A stretch of DNA of 64,000 nucleotides from NCBI GenBank assembly GCA_029706075.1, contig JAINUG010000086.1, positions 2,293,060 to 2,357,059 on the forward strand, given 5' to 3'. This document shows positions 49,636-61,085 of this stretch, piece after piece; position 1 is the stretch's first letter, and the number at the start of each line of letters is the position of its first letter. The notes below the pieces were generated by a model that saw only the letters and a program-made list of their open reading frames with translations, was not told where the DNA came from and ran no database searches. A program made the position numbers and the translations under genes. This DNA comes from Aldrovandia affinis. Its lineage: Eukaryota > Chordata > Actinopteri > Notacanthiformes > Halosauridae.

Positions 49636-49638
<3 letters not shown>

Positions 49639-49689
<51 letters not shown>

Positions 49690-49690
49690 C

Positions 49691-49763
<73 letters not shown>
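49639..49763. repeat. Long (TG)n microsatellite with one palindromic interruption
   Basis: About 24 TG units precede and 35 follow a GTATACAC interruption (49685-49693). The Cys-Val or Thr-His frames on either strand are artefacts. Confidence 0.97.
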
Positions 49764-49773
<10 letters not shown>

Positions 49774-49776
49774 ATA

Positions 49777-50317
49777 CACTACCGTTAAAAAGTTTGGGGT
49801 CACCTTCCATCTGGACTATGGCTAATCGGGCACTCCTTCATTCTTCAGCAAGATAACGACCCGAAACACACCTTGAAGTTGTGCAAGAACTATCTGGTGA
49901 AGGAGGAATGAACAACAACTCAAACTAAAGACCTGGCCTGCCCAGTGTCCAGACCTCAATCCCATAGAACTTGTATGGGACAAACTGTAAAGGAAGAGTC
50001 AAAGCAAAGCAACCCACAAGTTTCTCTGGGAATTGCTGCAGGATAGCTGGGAAAACATGTCGGGTGATTTCCTGCTAAAACTTATTAACCGAATGGCCAC
50101 TGTTTGTGAGGCTATTCTCACGCCAAAGGGTGACTATTTTGAGGAATCCAAGATTCAATTTTCAATATAATTTTCTTGAAAATGTCTTTGATGTTCATTG
50201 TTACATGTGTTTTTTTTGTCATTTTAAAGTATTTACAGAAATGTATATGGTGTAAAGCATTGTCAATTATGAGATAAAAATCGTTTCCAGCAGGTGACCC
50301 CAAACTTTTGAACGGTA

Positions 50318-50320
<3 letters not shown>
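49777..50320 (+). mobile_element. Internally deleted Tc1 element, 544 bp, complete ends
   Basis: The ends are CACTACCGTTAAAAAGTTTG, then GGGTCACC, at the left and GGTGACCCCAAACTTTTGAA, then CGGTAGTG, at the right. They form a 28-base inverted repeat with two or three differences, flanked by TA on both sides (49775-49776, 50321-50322), the Tc1 target. The interior keeps only the C-terminal transposase region with frameshifts: SxQQDNDPKHT-like (about 49845), a CPDLNPIEL-like region (about 49950), and a 3' part to about 50150. It sits exactly between a TG array and a TA array. Confidence 0.93.

Positions 50321-50353
<33 letters not shown>
50321..50353. repeat. (TA)n microsatellite
   Basis: Sixteen TA units directly abut the right end of the Tc1 element. 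Confidence 0.95.
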
Positions 50354-50356
<3 letters not shown>

Positions 50357-51514
50357 ATTTACATTTACAAATACAACAGTTTACAAATACTTGTAAATTG
50401 TTTTGTTTATAAATTTGCAGTAGTGGTAATAATTCTAGTTCCTTGCCTGATGAAGCAAACCACTTATTGATTAGTCATTGTTTTCAGAAAGGTTATATCT
50501 AAAGTAATGAGGCCAGAAGACCATCCTGCTGAAATTATGACATTGAGCGGACAATTTACGTATGCATGCCTCAGAGTGGAAGAGCAGTATGATCAATGCT
50601 CTTGGGGTGAATCCAATCACGAAAAGGTGTGAAAATGCATTACTGTGAAATTTAAAACACTGTCTGCAAAGGAAGACTGGTCCTGTTTAATGTGTGGTAG
50701 TTTATACAAGGTTCTGTCTAAGAACAGGCAGCACCTTGAAAATACCTAAAGCCACAGTTTCGACATTGCAAGTCACAACAAAAGGCACAGACACAGATAA
50801 TATGTGATTTATGGAACGCTTGTTTTCCTTGTTTTCCATGTCTCAAAAACATGAGAGATTTTAGACTTTTTTTGGGGTAAGGGGCTGACGGGGTACAAAA
50901 TGAACATCACCCTTACCCTCATTTGCCACATCTTGTATTAGTTTGGCAAAAAATGACATATGATTTTGATCTCTTTCTAGTGTCTCTGTGCAAACCCTAG
51001 ATGGTGAGACTGATGGACAGTAAATGAAGTGGAAATGCCAGCCCGATATTGAAAGTTTCAAGAATGTCAAATACAGGAAGGGAAGGATGTTGGGTCAATG
51101 AGAAATAATGAGATTGTGGAAGACAAATATAGTAGTTATAGCAACCGGCAGGCGAGATGGAATGATTCTAACAGGAATGGTAGTTCTCATGCCAGATTTT
51201 CTGAAAGCAATACGAGTCTCTTCAGCAGGCCTTATAATTGCTATTTTATAACACTGCACTGCACTCTATTGTTATTTAACATTTATACTGCTAATTCTCG
51301 GAGGTAAGGCAGAGAAATAGAAAACCTGAAAGAGGGGTTATGTCCACAAAAATATTTGCTCTCAAGCAAATTAATTAATTGTATAATATTGGCCATGAAC
51401 AATTGGAAGTAAGTTTCATGGTATTATGAATGTTTGGATAAGCCAACTGCATTCACAATTGAACAGTAAACAAGTTATTTCTAGGAGAGAAAGTAATATT
51501 TAATCATATTATAT

Positions 51515-51816
51515 ATAAGTGGTATGCCAGTACGCATTCACGTCCTTAAACATTATTCGTGTCTTCAAACGTTGAATACGTTGAAACATTGTGGAGCACT
51601 GCTGTTGCACCCTTGAGCAAGGTACTTAACCTGAATTGCTTCAGTAAAATATCCAGCTGTATAAATGGATTGTATGTAAAGAAATGTGAACTGTGTAAGT
51701 CGCTCTGGATAAGAGCGTCTGCTAAACGCCTAAAAATGTAAATGTAAAATGTAAATTAATGTTTGAGGACACGATTAACGTTTGAGGACGCGAATGCATA
51801 CTGCCGTATCACTTAT
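51515..51816. mobile_element. Inverted-repeat element (about 59-bp arms) with a SINE as its core
   Basis: The left arm 51515-51573 (starts ATAAGTGGTATGCCAGTACG) and the reverse complement of the right arm 51758-51816 (starts ATAAGTGATACGGCAGTATG) match at roughly 80 percent with no gaps. The arms also contain an internal near-repeat, CACGTCCTTAAACATTATTC then GTGTCTTCAAACGTT. Almost everything between them is a V-SINE-like sequence. Superfamily unknown. Confidence 0.75.
51580..51757 (+). repeat. V-SINE-like SINE, 5'-truncated
   Basis: It contains the conserved V-SINE core CCCTTGAGCAAGGTACTTAA, CCTGAATTGCTTCAGTAAA and ATATCCAGCTGTATAAATGG. After it come GTGTAAGTCGCTCTGGATAA, then GAGCGTCTGCTAAACGCC, and an (AAATGT)n tail. 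The tRNA-derived head is absent. The tail is shared with the L2-type LINE at 19990-20460, the presumed source of the machinery that copied it. Confidence 0.85.
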
Positions 51817-52262
51817 GTGCACCCCTGTTCCACCGGGGGTGGGTTGATGCACAAGAACGATGGAAGAACTCCAGAGGAGGCAGGATTCCAAAACAATGAT
51901 TTTATTAACTTATTTACAAAAACACAAAATAAAGTCATCATCAATACTTGATGACTTAAAGAATCTTTTCAAAACCACCAACAAATTCCAACCACCAAAC
52001 ATGAATCACCAAACCACTCTCTACACTCCCACCCTACTCCACCACCCAATGTGGCACAAAACAGTCCTCTTTATACAGTTCCAAATTGATATCAGCTGCC
52101 ATAAGTCCCAATTGCTTCACTGGATTCAGCTGGTGGCTAGGTGTGGGACTGCAGGCTGCTGGGAGCTGTAGTCCTCAGGGCTCTCGTGGCTCCCAAGAGT
52201 TAAAGGGACAGGCAGTCATTTTCCCTTGCTGCGCCTTGAGATGCCACGATATGTACACATGC
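51816..52262 (-). mobile_element. Probable solo LTR
   Basis: The block starts TGTGCACCCCTGTTCC and ends near GATATGTACACA (about 52259), so TG...CA ends are possible. On the minus strand there is an AATAAA (complement of 51901-51906) about 85 bases before the putative 3' end. GC-rich promoter-like sequence lies toward 52150-52240, the order expected for a minus-oriented LTR. No target duplication was recognised, so boundaries are approximate. Confidence 0.5.
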
Positions 52263-53089
52263 ATACATACTGTATATTATTTGACGACCAAGACTGAATT
52301 AAACTTTTCACTCAATTGCCTGTGAAAAGCTATCAAAGCACTATTTTACAGTTAATTAACTTAATGGCTAGTTAACTGTATAATTGCTTGGCAACAATAT
52401 TAATGGTATCTAACGTATGTATTTGTTAGATAAAGTACAGTACTGGGATGGAATGTTTTTTCTTAATTGGTCTCTTCAATTACTGACGTCAATATGGATA
52501 TTGATCTGATAAGATGAGAGGTGAATGGAGGAAGTTACAAAGGTAATTTATGAATATTATCCATTAAACTGAAAGTGCTACCTAATAATTGCTTTTTGGT
52601 TACCTTGCCTACTTTTCAGGAATATAATACTACATAATCACCTCAAATGTTTTTTTTTTCTTCAAGTAATTAGAACACATAAATAACGTGTTGCAGTTTT
52701 TCTACATTACCTTTTTTTTCTCCTCTGCTGAGAAAGCATAATTTCATCACCATATATCAAATTAAAATGTCCCCATTCTGTCAATGTCGACACAACCAAA
52801 CCAAGAGTGGAGATTCTCTGGGAGAGGAGAGATATTTCCTTTCCTTTCCACAAAGCAGATGTGGGTCAGGTGCAGTCGAGACGCTGGGCTGATGTGTGTG
52901 TGTGTGCTTCGATGTTGGGAACAGCAGCACAAGCATAACAGTTCTATTTACACTGTTTTCATATGTCTGTGCGAGTGTGTCTCTGTGTGTGAGCACGTCA
53001 ATGCCCATGCTGCAGGCTGTATATTTTAACATAAAGCATTGCATTCTTGACAGACTGATTCTTTCAAAGTCATGCTGTGTTTGCGACTT

Positions 53090-53235
53090 AGACCTGGATT
53101 GAATCAACATATCCTTCATTTTGACTCTTGACTCTGACAATTCAATTCCAATGTTAGTTTTTTTTTCACAAACAGTTTGTACAATTTCAGCAATCAGCAA
53201 AATCAATTTTCCAAACTGTGTCCTGGATTTCATAA
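53090..53235. mobile_element. Partial copy of the GATTCAATC palindromic MITE
   Basis: The left end GACCTGGATTGAATCAACAT matches the MITE at 32366. Internal CAAACAGTTTGTAC and TTTCCAAACTGTG blocks correspond to its inner inverted pair. The right terminal repeat is missing or rearranged. Confidence 0.65.
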
Positions 53236-54929
53236 AATGTTCTCCTTAACTATGCCTAATAAAAATATTAACAATTGCATTTATTTATAAGTCAGAGTTC
53301 AGGGCAGATGCTGCTTCCAGGCCTCATTGTGAAGATAACCATGCCTGCATGTGGATGCCCACAGGACCATGCTCTATGAGGACAGTGGCTCTAACTGGGC
53401 CCTGTCATGGTTGCATGTGAGCCAAGCAGCGCAAAGGCAGACTGCTGCCATTCTCTTTCAGCCTGATTATCATGCACAGTTTATTTAGTAAGTAAACCCA
53501 TACAGATGTCTCCATTTCACAGGGCTTCTTTCATATTGCTTATGATCTGATAACTGTTTGCCTCTGATACATTTATGTTTATCATCTTAATTGGAATAAT
53601 TTTAAACATTGATTTAACAAACAAATGTAATACTTTATATCTACAGTACTCCATATATGTATATATGGAGAGAGAGGGAGAGAGATCTTAAAAACACTTT
53701 CAATATAAAGTGTAAACAGGGTTTATTCCATTAAAATACAATGCTTTTGACAAAGGTTTCAAGAGGCTCAAGGATAGGAAGAGTTTTGGAAGCAATTTCC
53801 CGAGAAGGCCCAGTATGAGCTATAAAAAGATTGAAAAGCAATATTTCCAGACCATCAGGGCTATTAATCGGCGGAATATAAATGAATTATTCTTTACAAT
53901 GCAGCACCTGTGGTGTGTTTTATTTTCATCGTTCTCATACATATTCATGTGCCCAGTGAGATTGGATATTTTCTCACACATAAATTGATTAAAATGTATG
54001 TTAATTGTTCGTTCTGCAGTCACCTTGAGAAGAGTGAATCATAAAGTATGTGCCATTCCCTTCTCCTACCCAAACATTTTAATAAGGAGATTATAATCAC
54101 TTGTGCCTTTAGAGGCCTTTCCCAACAACTCTGATCACATGATTCCGATTTTTGGTTCTGTACAAAGTGCTTGTGATTTCAAAGGGATCATGTACTCCTA
54201 ACATCTATGAGGACTATGTATTACTTTGTATGGATCAGTTAATATTTTAAAGGAAGATCAACTTAAGATGTTTAGTTAACTTTCATGGTTTTGTTTTGTG
54301 TAGTTCCTGTGGTATTTCGGGAGTATTGATCATTGATATAAGGCATAATTGTTCTATTATACTAGAGCCAGGAAGCCCAAGTACTGAGAGATCTGGAAGA
54401 TCAATGAGATGTTGCAATTGGCGGACAGTCATCTTGAGTGACTTTCTAAAGCTCATTATTGCGGAACCTTCCAACTGTGTCTCTGTTTGGGCACACAATA
54501 CCAATGTATAAGAATAACTCATAGTGCCAGACAAGACTTGGGGTGTCAGGATTTTTGCATTGGTTCCCTTTCAACTAACCGACTGCAGTACAGGCCCAAA
54601 TACAAAACAAAAGTGTCTGTACCTGTATATAAATATAGAGTACAATTATCTGAGAGTTTAAAATGATGTGACCATTAGAATGAAATTCCTGTGGTCGATA
54701 AAAAGAGACACGCTCTCTGAACATCGAAAGAGAGGTGTGCAATGTTATGCATAGTTTGTTTCCTTGCTGGCTTCATTTAAATATGAAATGACAAGGAAAG
54801 TTTAGGAGTAAATGAGAGGCCTTTTTCTACTCTTGTGTTTCATCAGCACTGGACAGTTGGAAATATGGCACTTTCTCAATACATTTTAATACGGTCCTTG
54901 ATAAAAATGGATCTACAGTACGTGCACTT

Positions 54930-56155
54930 AATAATATATGCCATTAAGCAGACACTTTTATCCAAAGCGATTTACAGTAGTGAATGCATAGATTTTCCAC
55001 AGCCTAAGCCAGGGTTTCTCAAACTTTTTTACTCCACGACCCCATTTCATGGGTGGGAAAAAATTGCGACCCCATACATAAATGATAGAGCAATTACAAC
55101 GCTGAAAAACTTTAGTCCAGAAACATATATTGGTGGTCTATTTCCAAAATAGTAGCAAATGCATTCACAGGCTATATCTTTATGAAAAACAAATAAAACA
55201 GACTTCCTCCTGAAGCTCTCCGTCATGCTCATATCGAATGTATGTTAATAGCTGCGCATCGGAAGAAACGTCAGTCGTTTCGTCAAGTTGAATGGCAATT
55301 AATGAGCTTTGCTTAACTTTTTTACCTGGCACATAACATCCTCAGCCATGCTATCAATTCGCCTCGAAATTGTGTCCTTTGTCCCAATACAACAGAAACC
55401 ACTTCCTTGGCACAGGGAAGGAAAAACTGTTCTCCAATTGTGTGGGCTTTACCAGTCTTCGCGATCCAATGTGCGATGACAAATGAAGCCTGTAGCCCCC
55501 GTTCGTTTGCTGCTGTTGCAGTTTTAAGCATGGTTTTCTGTCCTTGTAAAACTTTTAGTTTCCTCTGAAAGAAATCTAGGCTTTGCTTGTAATGCGCTGT
55601 GTAAGTGGCGTTGCATTTTACATGGCTTAAAGCTCTCGTTAGCTAGAACTTCCCCACACACGTCACATTGTGGTCTTGGGTCCTCCTCATGTCCTGTCCA
55701 TGTAAAGCCATAGGTGAGGAATTTCGGGTCATAACTTATTTTATTCCTTTTTGTTTTATTTGTATTTTTGTAATTTTCTGCTGGTCTTTTGCTAGAATTT
55801 GACTCACCTCCAGCACCACTCCTGACAACAAACTTGTCCATTTTCATGACTGCTGTATTGGCGCGCTACACATGCAATGGGGTAGTGCAGTAACGTTAAA
55901 CGCATGCATTGGATTAAACTCATGCATGTCGGTAGATTAAAAATAATCGGTCAAAAAATACTGATTTTACGAAAAAACGGGCAGTTTGTTTTTCATTTAA
56001 AAAAATGTCAAGAAATGCTATGGTTAAAAAAAATTTTTTTTTTTTTTTTGCGACCCCACCATGACCCTTTGGCGACCCCAAGTGGGGTCGCGACCCATAG
56101 TTTGAGAACCGCTGGCCTAAGCCATGCTCTACCTACTGAGCCACACAGAACCACA
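54930..56155 (-). repeat. tRNA-headed SINE interrupted by a hAT element
   Basis: On the minus strand the head lies at 56115-56155. It reads GTTCTGTGTGGCTCAGTAGG, then TAGAGCATGGC, with an A-box-like TGGCTCAGTAGG. The 3' tail lies at 54930-55009: CACTACTGTAAATCGCTTTG, then GATAAAAGTGTCTGC. Both parts belong to one SINE once the 1.1 kb hAT element and one 8-bp duplication are removed. The tail is of the same CTTTGGATAA/GTCTGC type as other fish SINEs here. Confidence 0.8.
55010..56114 (-). mobile_element. hAT (ZBED/SCAND3-like) transposon relic with 8-bp target duplication
   Basis: The ends are CAGGGTTTCTCAAACTTTT and the inverse of AGTTTGAGAACCGCTG, flanked by a perfect GCCTAAGC duplication (55002-55009, 56115-56122). 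The minus strand encodes the N-terminal half of a hAT transposase of the type domesticated as ZBED5/SCAND3. From about 55847: MDKFVVR, ISYDPKFLTYGFTWTG, then a BED-like finger with PQCDVCGEVLANESFKPCKM and RHLHS. After a frame change come FVIAHWIAKTGKAHTIGEQF and LPCAKEVV, then a RRIDSMAEDV-like and QLDETTDVSSDAQL-like stretch (about 55250-55370). The catalytic C-terminus is absent. Subterminal GCGACCCC repeats lie inside both ends. Confidence 0.93.
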
Positions 56156-57642
56156 AATATAAACCTCTAACCTCTACCAGTGGTTTTGAACTTCATAATT
56201 ATTGAGTTAAGAGGTGGTCACAAACTAATCATCAGACATTAATATTTTTATTGACAACCCTCCGCCCCATTATGCCACCCGACCCACCTTGACTGAAACA
56301 CCTTTATTTCAGAGCACAAAACTGCCAAACTGAGGCAACAGGCAAGAAATCTTCCATTTGTGATGGAGAAAATTCCACTATCACCCAGGTGCGATTTTGT
56401 ACCAACATTCTTACCAAAAATAGAACCCTGTGTGTGTGTGTTCAAAATGAAATGGAGCATGGGCAAGATCATGCTTTACACACTTTGACAGACCGACATA
56501 CATACATGCACACAAACACACAGGTACACACATGCACACTGAATGTTATACACTGGCTATGAATATTCATGCAACGGTATATCTTTAATGTTAGTTAGTA
56601 TCAGAGAAATCAGCTAGAGATTACAGATAGTATTGAAATTGTGCTTCAAACCACATAGTTTCACATTTCAGATTTGTGTTGTACCCTTGATCTGAATTGA
56701 TCAGGAAAGGTCCAGCTGTTTATAATATGAACAGTAATAAATAAACTGCATTCATTAAGCCCAATTGTTAGGCAGATGCATAATATTAGATGCCCTTATA
56801 TTTCAGTTGCCTCTATACCTGTTAAATGGTGGCTTGTTTTAGCACCAGCTCCCAGGTAGTTGCCATTGTCACCTCACATGGCTGGCGGGAATTGTCCTTG
56901 GACCAGCTGGTGACATGTGAATAGGTATCACAGACTTTCATATTGATATTGACAGCCTGGACACAATGACCATGGTATAAATCTCATGATTGAAAGAAAG
57001 AAAAAAGAAAGTGTTGAAAACCATATTGCCATATTCGTGCTGATGTCATCACACAAACAACAAAACAAGATTTTACATTTAATAGAGATGTACATGGAAA
57101 GTCAGGTCGCATTTTGTGATAATCAAAGACAAAGAGCAAAGCTTATTTTCTGTGCTCACTGACAGCTTTTCATTCTGTCACTCTGTTAGATGTGACATAT
57201 ATTTGCTGATATGGTGGGGTGCTGGGCTTGCCAGGGAAACGTGTTGTTTGAAATCCCATGGAAAGAGTAATTCTATCAGCGTATTTTCCCAAGTGCATCT
57301 GTATAAATTTGCACTCAGGTGTGTTAAAAATTACAGAGCTCACAGCCCATTTGAATTGTCACAGTACACAGTCGTGAAAATACACTCCGCCTGTGCAATT
57401 TCATGCAGGTAAGTGTTGCATGACAACTGCTTCCATTTTGATAGTTATTCCATCCGTTTCTGAGGGCCCTACAGCAACATCATTGAACAAGAAACTCTAA
57501 ATGCATGGTTTTGGCTGCCTGAGTGGACTAAAGCATCAACTTTGCTGACTTGTATGTCAGCACAACCATGGAGTGCTTGGCACAGGAAATTCAGGAATGT
57601 GTCAAGGCTGTGCAGTGAATTATGTCAATTGATATATAATAA

Positions 57643-58164
57643 TGTAGCGATCCTGCGAGGTCGCTCTTCATTGAAATGTGTGCGCGGTGCATTGTGGGGG
57701 GAGTGCTGTTGTTACTTTGAGCGTCTCCCCCGGGTTAACCGTAAAAGTGTTTATTTAGTTAGTCCTTTATGTGTGTGAGTTATAACATTGTTGTTGTGTT
57801 AGCGACCAGAACACGCAGTGTAACTACTGCCGTCCCTTGAGTTTCAAGGAGAGACTGTTCATCAAGCCATGTGTGAAGTGGACTGTTACTTCCTGATTGA
57901 TTACGACATCTTCGGAAGGCGTTTTAATGGTCTCTTGTGTCCTTCTAAGGACGCGGTAGGCCAGCAAAGGGTTATTTTTGAGCATCATCCGTAGTTGTGC
58001 AGTGTATGGAACACGGATGCTTGCTACCGATATTATCCATAGCTGTGCGGTGTATGGAGCATGGATAATTATTGCTTCTTTTAATAAAGTGGCTACCCGC
58101 GTAGTCAGTTTTGCATTACTACTGGACTCAGACTCGATACATCACCCAACGCACGCTCGCTACA
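57643..58164 (+). mobile_element. Solo LTR with tandem hairpins, 4-bp target duplication
   Basis: This 522-base block starts TGTAGCGATCC and ends CGCTCGCTACA, with a TGTAGCG/CGCTACA inverted repeat. It is flanked by ATAA on both sides (57639-57642, 58165-58168). The 4-bp duplication fits Gypsy or BEL/Pao. An AATAAA at 58083-58088 gives + orientation. The region just upstream holds two related hairpins (57986-58019, 58032-58069). CpG-rich, no coding sequence, no internal retroelement genes nearby. Confidence 0.85.
57986..58069 (+). other. Tandem covarying hairpins upstream of the LTR poly(A) signal
   Basis: Hairpin 1 (57986-58019) has stem CATCCGT/ACGGATG, a bulged A, a second stem GTT/AAC, and loop GTGCAGTGTATGG. 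Hairpin 2 (58032-58069) has stem ATTATCCAT/ATGGATAAT, a bulged A, then GCT/AGC, and loop GTGCGGTGTATGG. In the ten shared base pairs, three pairs differ between copies and all three changes are compensatory, while the loop differs at one base. This suggests selection on the folded form. Function is unknown; a role in transcript 3'-end formation or packaging is only a guess. Confidence 0.7.
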
Positions 58165-58259
58165 ATAATATAGTTTTCCTTTAAGAATAAAACATGTAAA
58201 TGAAGACTGTCAGCACAGTATCACTATTATTGATATGAGAATAACAAGTGTGATACATC

Positions 58260-58378
58260 CAAGCCCTGTTACTTTTGGCCAAACAAAGGTAATTAATCCA
58301 GTGTTTCTGTCCCTAGGCAATGCAGAATTGGTCTTAAGCCTGTTACTTTTGGCCAAACAAAGGTATCCCATTAATCCA
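58260..58378. repeat. Short direct duplication
   Basis: CCTGTTACTTTTGGCCAAAC followed by AAAGGTA occurs at 58265 and again at 58340, each followed by a TTAATCCA motif. The period is about 75 bases. Confidence 0.85.
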
Positions 58379-59424
58379 TGAAGTTTAAACAATTCAACCA
58401 GTCAAAAAATCTAAGGAAAATCAAGCAATTAAAGTTTGCAGGTGTGCAAAAAAAGAAAACTGAGCGGATAAAATGCTCATTGAACTGAAGAGAACAACAC
58501 AGCAAATGTATGTCCCCCTGTGGCTCAGATTGGGTATTTGAATGTGTTACAGAAAGTGTGGCTGTATTGATCCCTACAGGGGTTGGTTGGAACCACATGT
58601 GGGGAAGTGATATAAACAGAAGAGATATGCATATGAGTTTGTTCGCCAGTGTCTGATGCTTGTGTGAATCTTGACAGTTTTTGTCAGTGTCTCAGCTGAG
58701 TTTTCCTGTTGTCGCCTCTGGCTATTGTGTTCAGACTGTACAGTGTTGTCTGAGTAGGCTTATGAGAGTTCGGATCTAATCTAGAAGTGGGGGGCATTGT
58801 TGTGGAGTCCAAACACAATGCAAAAGTGGAACTTCTGTTTCAAAAATGAATACTTCAGTATATGCTCCAAATTTTTGACTGTTGTTTTAGGCTATGTTTA
58901 ATGTGCCAACAGAATCGTGTTATACTGTTACATGGAGTACAACCAGGTGATAATCACAGCCCACATCGCTCAGTTACTGTTCTTAATATCAGATTTCAGT
59001 TACAGCCTGTGCCAAGTCTTACAATAATATTTATTAACGTGGAAATCATTTTATATTAGCGTTCAAATCAGCTAGAAAGAAGGGTGAACAGTGTTACTAA
59101 ACCATAAAGATTTGATATGTTGAAAAATGACAGTGAAAAATGTAGTATATGGCTTAACTATTTTACCCACTACTACTCAGTTCTGTTCTATTATACACGC
59201 ACACCTGTGCTTGCACACACTGAGTATGTGCGTGTGTGTTTGTCTCAGGAGTGTTGTTGGAGAAAATGTCACACATATTAGCCCACACCAGGACTGAAGT
59301 TTGACACCTTAGGAACTATATAGATCTCTTCAATGGTGTTAGGCATCAATTAATAGCAGCATCAGAAGCTTTTTAAATTTGCTATAAAATTATTTTGGGT
59401 TATGATGGAAATTCAAAGATATTG

Positions 59425-59832
59425 TGATGCCAGGAGGGGTGGAGAGAGGAGCAGAGAGGACTGAGCCTTCTCTTTGGCTGCTGTCAGTAGTTCCTGTTCC
59501 CTCCCACAGCCTGAGGAGCACTACAGGCCCTTGGACAGCAGCAGCCAAACCTACAGGCAGGCTCACCTGAGGCTGATCAGCAATCAGCTCAGGTGTCGGC
59601 TACTGCCTTCGTTAGACCTTTATAAAAGCACAGCCTGCCATGACTGAAGAGACTTTTGGGGACATGGTGTGTTTATTTTTTCTTTCACTTAGACAAGTGG
59701 TATTTAGTTTGACTGTTCTGTGTATTTTGTTTGTTTTTTGACAGCCACAAAATAGGGAATAAAATGGGCTTTGTGTTTTGTCTACCCACTCTCCACCTGG
59801 AAAGGTGGCCACACCTGCCAACCTGCTACAAT
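59425..59832 (+). mobile_element. Probable solo LTR
   Basis: Starts near TGTGATGCCAGGAGGGG and ends CCTGCCAACCTGCTACA. A promoter-like TATAAAAG at 59621-59628 and an AATAAA at 59758-59763 are in LTR order. A GC-rich first half is followed by a T-rich second half. Clear target duplications were not found, so the edges are approximate. Confidence 0.55.
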
Positions 59833-60954
59833 CTGAACAGAAACATTTTGTTTCCATCAGCAATACCATGATAAATTGTAATAAATATGAAAATTGCCCT
59901 GTATCATGGTGTATGCTAAATAGATGATAGAATAGATTTTATGATCCATTATTCTGGATTCAATAAACATTTGTCCACACAATTCCATGAAAAGCAAGAG
60001 TTTGTTTTAATTCAAAAACACATTTTAGCAATCAAAGTAATGAATAATTCAAAGTAATGAATAAAATGTGTTTGCAATGGAAGAAATGGATAATTTGCAA
60101 GTCAATTTAAACTTTAAAAAAAAATCCACACATTCTGAAATGAAGCTCTGGCCATTGGATCTCCACTGAAAGCACCACTGCAATTCCAAACTGCATAAAT
60201 CTAAAAACCTGTCAGAAATGTGACACACAAACCTCCTTGTCTCCCCTCTTGTGCCTACCAGCCACGACCAACAGACCCAACAGTAAATGGACACCCATGC
60301 ATGTTCTTTCACTTGTCATATTTTTTCTAAGTTGAAATAAACATTGAAGCCAAGGTAAATGTTTTAAAATAATAATCTAAGCAAAAACTCTTGCTGAATT
60401 TGTTCCTTTTAAAGCTAAGGCCAACTGCCTTGCAGTTTAATTTAATCGCCCCCTAGATGTCAGTAAACACTCAGACATTAATGGAGAAAAAAGGAGGAAA
60501 AAAGGCAGTGATCCCCTGGGATTTGGGGTCCCAGACGAATTGGGCTTGCTGTTTCCTTCCCTCCCGTCAGGGCTCTATCAGCTCAACCCTCTCCTTATTC
60601 CCTCTCCTGGACCCATCATTATCAAACCGTGCTAATGTGCTTCATGCACAATCACTCTCTTTCTCCATGTTATTAAACCAGTCGCACACCTGATGAAGCC
60701 TGAAGAGAACATGCATTCCCAGGGCATGGCCGCTTCCTCCTTATCTCTGTGTTACGAGCTCCTGCGCACCATCCCCCCCCCCCCCGCCCACTCTAGACTC
60801 TCCACCAGTCCCACCAACCCCGGTGAGAGACGGTTGCTTGAACGCACGGTTGCAGATCATTATTAACATGGGGGTTTGGGGCTTGCAGTTCGGTATTGTA
60901 TTTAGGGGACTTATGGGCTTGTCACCAGAATGTTGCAGATTAGAATGTTGCTGG

Positions 60955-61085
60955 TACACTCTAGCATGGTGCTGCTCTTGAGCCATGTTTGCTTAAGGAA
61001 ATATCCAGCTGCAGGAATTCATAATATAGTATGTGAATTTCAAGCTATACAAGTCAGCCCGGATAAATTAATTATAAGTGTAATC
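60955..61085 (+). repeat. Degenerate V-SINE fragment
   Basis: CTCTTGAGCCATGTTTGCTT, AAGGAAATATCCAGCTGCAG and a CAAGTCAGCCCGGATAAATT block line up in order with the V-SINE core and tail at 51605-51715, with many substitutions. Confidence 0.65.

Noticed and set aside
49609-49856. Open frames of Cys-Val or Thr-His repeats on both strands
   Set aside because: Direct translation of the TG microsatellite; no start context and no domain.
57986-58019. Iron-responsive element, because the loop contains CAGTGT
   Set aside because: There is no five-pair upper stem or bulged C at the required position, and the second hairpin has CGGTGT instead.
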